Origin: an uncultured Streptococcus sp.
GTDB taxonomy: Bacteria > Bacillota > Bacilli > Lactobacillales > Streptococcaceae
Direction of reading: 5' to 3'
Length of the DNA stretch: 6,583 bases
Assembly (NCBI GenBank): GCA_902461025.1
Contig: CABPWC010000085.1
Location: forward strand, 1-6,583
Positions 4,442 through 6,583 of this stretch are shown here, one piece after another; positions within the stretch are counted from its first letter, which is position 1, and each line of letters begins with the position of its first letter. The translations under genes and the position numbers were made by a program. The notes below the pieces were generated by a model. That model searched no databases and was not told the DNA's origin. It saw only the letters and a list, made by a program, of their open reading frames with translations.

Positions 4442-6478
4442 CTATTTTGTATTAAGAAGGTTAAAAGCAGCCACTGTTTTTGCTTTATTGACAAGTTCAG
4501 CTAGAATAGCCAAACGATTATTCTTAACATCAATATCCTCTGCCATAACCATAGTATTGTCAAAGAATGCATCAATAACTGGACTAAGAGCAAATAGTTG
4601 TGTTAATTTATCGCTTGCTGAACCTTTCAATTCTAGGTTTTCTACCGCTTGAGCTAGTTCTTTTTCTTGTTCATTTTCAAAGAGACTTGCATCAACTTTA
4701 ACTGAACCTTCTGCCTTTTCTGCTAGGTTAAAGGCACGAGATAATGATTCAACTGATGATTTGTAGTTTTCAGTTTTTGCTGCTTCAGTTAAGGCTTCTG
4801 CTGCTTCAATCATATCTGCAACAACAAAGTTTGAACTTGCAAGAACAGCTTCCTTAATATCTTTTGCAGTAGAACCCATCATCTTATCAACACGAGCTTT
4901 GATGAAGTTAAGCACTTCTTCTTGATTATCGTAAGTTAGGCTATCAAATGATAAAGCATAAAGGCTAGAAATCAATTCGTCCATTGGAATATTCCATCCA
5001 AAGTCTTCCAAGATACGGACAATCCCTTGTGTTGCACGACGAAGAGCATAAGGGTCATTTGAACCAGATGGAATCAAGCCAACAGAGAAGAAAGATAAGA
5101 GAGTATCTAATTTATCAGCTAGTGCAAGTATTGCTCCAACTTTAGATTCAGGAAGAGCTCCGTCTGCTGAGTCTGGAAGGTAGTGTTCTCGAATAGCTTG
5201 CGCCACTGCAGCATTTTCACCTGCAAGAAGCGCATACTTTTCACCCATGATCCCTTGAAGCTCATCAAATTCACCAACCATACCGGTTAAAAGGTCAAAT
5301 TTATAAATGGCTGCAGCACGAGCAAGATCAATAGATTCATCAACTGATAGACCAGCTTTTTCTGCTAGCAGGATAGCAATTTGCCCTGTACGAATCATGT
5401 GTTCACGAAGTGAACCAATCTTTTCATGGAAGGTTACGTGTGAAAGTTTAGCAACTAAATCTTCAATCTTGAGTTTTTGGTCTTCACGCCAGAAGAATTC
5501 TCCGTCTTCCAAACGAGCAACCAAAACTTTCTCATTTCCTCGAATGACATTTTCCAAGTGTTCAGCATTTCCGTTACGAACTGAAATGAAGTTTGGTCTT
5601 AGGTTTCCATCAAGATCACGGACAACAAAATAACGTTGATGAGTTTCCATTGAAGTAACCAAAACTTCTTCTGGAACTTCTAGGTATTTAGGATCAAAAT
5701 TACCCATAAAAGCAGTTGGATATTCGACCAAGTTTAAGACTTCGTTTAAAAGTCCTTCATCAATCTGTACTTGAACGCCTTGTTCTGCTTCAATTTCCTT
5801 AATTTGTTCACGAATCATATTTTCACGTTCAATGCTATCAGCAATGACATAGACTTTGCGTAAGTCTTCTTCGTAACTATCGGCATGACGAATTTCTACT
5901 TCATGACCAAGGAAACGGTGTCCGCGGCTGACTCTGCCTGAATGAATATCTAAGAAATCTAGTTCAAGAGCTTCATCATCCAAAAGCACTGTCAAAGTGT
6001 GGACTGGACGGATGTATTCAAAGGTATTGTTTGCCCAACGCATGCTAACAGGGAAACTTAAGCTAGCCAAGACTTCTGGAATTCCAGTCAGAACTTCTTC
6101 CGCTGGTTTTCCAGCTTCATGCTTGGTTACGTAGACATATTCTTCACCTTTGATTTCACGGAATTCAATGTCATCTACAGTCAAGCCTTTTCCACGGACA
6201 AACCCTTGGGCAGCTTTAGAGAAGTTTCCCTCTGCATCCAAAGCAATTTTCTTAGAAGGTCCTTTAAAATCTTCAGTCAAATCTGTTTGTTGGTCTGCTA
6301 AACCAAGTACACGAACAGCTAAACGACGTGGAGTTGAGAAGGTTTGAATCCCTTCATATGAAAGGCGGTTGTCATCCAAGAAGGCTGCCATTTTTTCGCT
6401 GAGTTGTTTTTCACTTGGTGTGACAACGTAGGCTGGTAACTCTTCAAGTCCTAGTTCTACTAATAAGTTTTTTGTCAT
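4442..6478 (-). CDS. glyS: Glycyl-tRNA synthetase, beta subunit
   Basis: Beta subunit of the bacterial alpha2-beta2 glycyl-tRNA synthetase, which charges tRNA-Gly with glycine; the alpha subunit GlyQ carries the aminoacylation core, and beta binds tRNA and is needed for activity. The 678 residues match the usual length. Recognisable stretches are LLVELGLEELPA (5-16), FSTPRRLAV (47-55), MRWAN (146-150), RPVH (157-160), HRFLG (187-191), EYPTAFMGNF (252-261), METHQRYF (277-284), ARLEDGEFFW (321-330), an HD-like helical region around KIGSLREHM (353-361) and KFDLLTGMVGEFDELQGIMG (393-412), and a C-terminal DALR-type anticodon-binding region (about 575-678). The ATG at 6478 is chosen over one at 6496 because AAAGGA lies between them. 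glyQ is expected upstream but is not in the window. Confidence 0.97.
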   Translation of the reverse strand: MTKNLLVELGLEELPAYVVTPSEKQLSEKMAAFLDDNRLSYEGIQTFSTPRRLAVRVLGLADQQTDLTEDFKGPSKKIALDAEGNFSKAAQGFVRGKGLTVDDIEFREIKGEEYVYVTKHEAGKPAEEVLTGIPEVLASLSFPVSMRWANNTFEYIRPVHTLTVLLDDEALELDFLDIHSGRVSRGHRFLGHEVEIRHADSYEEDLRKVYVIADSIERENMIREQIKEIEAEQGVQVQIDEGLLNEVLNLVEYPTAFMGNFDPKYLEVPEEVLVTSMETHQRYFVVRDLDGNLRPNFISVRNGNAEHLENVIRGNEKVLVARLEDGEFFWREDQKLKIEDLVAKLSHVTFHEKIGSLREHMIRTGQIAILLAEKAGLSVDESIDLARAAAIYKFDLLTGMVGEFDELQGIMGEKYALLAGENAAVAQAIREHYLPDSADGALPESKVGAILALADKLDTLLSFFSVGLIPSGSNDPYALRRATQGIVRILEDFGWNIPMDELISSLYALSFDSLTYDNQEEVLNFIKARVDKMMGSTAKDIKEAVLASSNFVVADMIEAAEALTEAAKTENYKSSVESLSRAFNLAEKAEGSVKVDASLFENEQEKELAQAVENLELKGSASDKLTQLFALSPVIDAFFDNTMVMAEDIDVKNNRLAILAELVNKAKTVAAFNLLNTK

Positions 6479-6484
6479 GTTTTT

Positions 6485-6490
6485 TCCTTT
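6485..6490 (-). promoter_or_regulatory. Ribosome binding site of glyS
   Basis: AAAGGA on the minus strand (complement of 6485-6490) lies 6 nt before the ATG at 6476-6478. It would fall within the coding region if the in-frame ATG at 6494-6496 were used, which argues for the shorter protein beginning MTKNLLVELG. Confidence 0.75.
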
Positions 6491-6496
6491 ACACAA

Positions 6497-6583
6497 TTAA
6501 TGTTCTTCAACAAGACCTTTAGTAGTGGGGGACGCAAGCAAACCTTCGGTTTCATTGCTAACTGTCAAGCCTTAAGTCTCGTC
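6497..6583 (-). other. Unassigned region upstream of glyS
   Basis: All three minus-strand frames meet stop codons within the first 26 bases from the edge, so no glyQ tail enters here unless it ends almost at the edge. One frame is then open for 24 codons (6571 to 6497), reading GLTVSNETEGLLASPTTKGL followed by VEEH and a TAA 18 bp before the glyS start codon. It has no ATG, only a possible TTG. A hairpin is possible at 6534-6558: GCAA...TTGC outer arms and AAACC-GAA-GGTTT inner arms with a small internal loop. It may be the end of a degraded small gene, a structured spacer, or an insert between glyQ and glyS; I cannot decide. Confidence 0.3.

Noticed and set aside
5307..5633. Plus-strand open frame of 108 codons inside glyS
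   Set aside because: It is antisense to conserved glyS motifs and has a Ser/Arg/Lys-rich shadow composition with no start signals. A similar open frame at 4326-4652 spans the DUF896 start and glyS end and is rejected for the same reason.
6563..6568. TTGACA on the minus strand as a glyS promoter -35
   Set aside because: No -10-like hexamer lies 16-18 bp downstream (the sequence there is AGGTTT-like), so the perfect hexamer is probably chance.

Overview
The window looks like chromosomal DNA of a low-GC Firmicute, most likely a mitis-group Streptococcus (S. pneumoniae, S. mitis or a close relative). The basis is the protein sequences (Nox, GlyS beta subunit, a DUF896 protein), the strong Shine-Dalgarno sites, and a gene order that I associate from memory with pneumococcus: nox, apbE, two FMN reductase-like genes, DUF896, glyS. 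Species was not tested by any search.

Layout: the left edge holds the first two thirds of nox (H2O-forming NADH oxidase) on the minus strand, running off the window. A divergent intergenic region of about 300 bp separates it from a plus-strand three-gene unit: apbE (FAD:protein FMN transferase with no signal peptide), a flavodoxin-fold NAD(P)H:FMN reductase-like gene, and a longer paralogue carrying a second, PAS-like domain and a Gly/Ala/Ser/His-rich C-terminal tail. Two hairpin terminators lie between the convergent transcription units. On the minus strand beyond them are a small DUF896 gene and glyS (glycyl-tRNA synthetase beta subunit). The last ~85 bp upstream of glyS hold no gene I can assign.

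Most interesting point: the tail of the third gene contains two copies of D-A-T-S-G-A-S. This fits the ApbE target consensus Dxx(S/T)GA(S/T), in which ApbE attaches FMN by a phosphoester bond to the last Ser/Thr. With an apparently cytosolic ApbE two genes upstream in the same unit, this suggests a self-contained cytosolic flavinylation system: ApbE loads one or two covalent FMNs onto a flexible arm of a reductase that also has a flavodoxin-type FMN site and a PAS-like domain. A single-domain paralogue sits between them. The electron donor and acceptor are not known from sequence.

Regulation: both divergent promoters (nox and apbE) have a catabolite-response-element-like sequence over the -35/spacer region, a perfect consensus match at nox and 13 of 14 at apbE. 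The same sequences partly resemble Rex operators. This suggests that NADH oxidation by Nox and the flavin system respond together to carbon or redox state.
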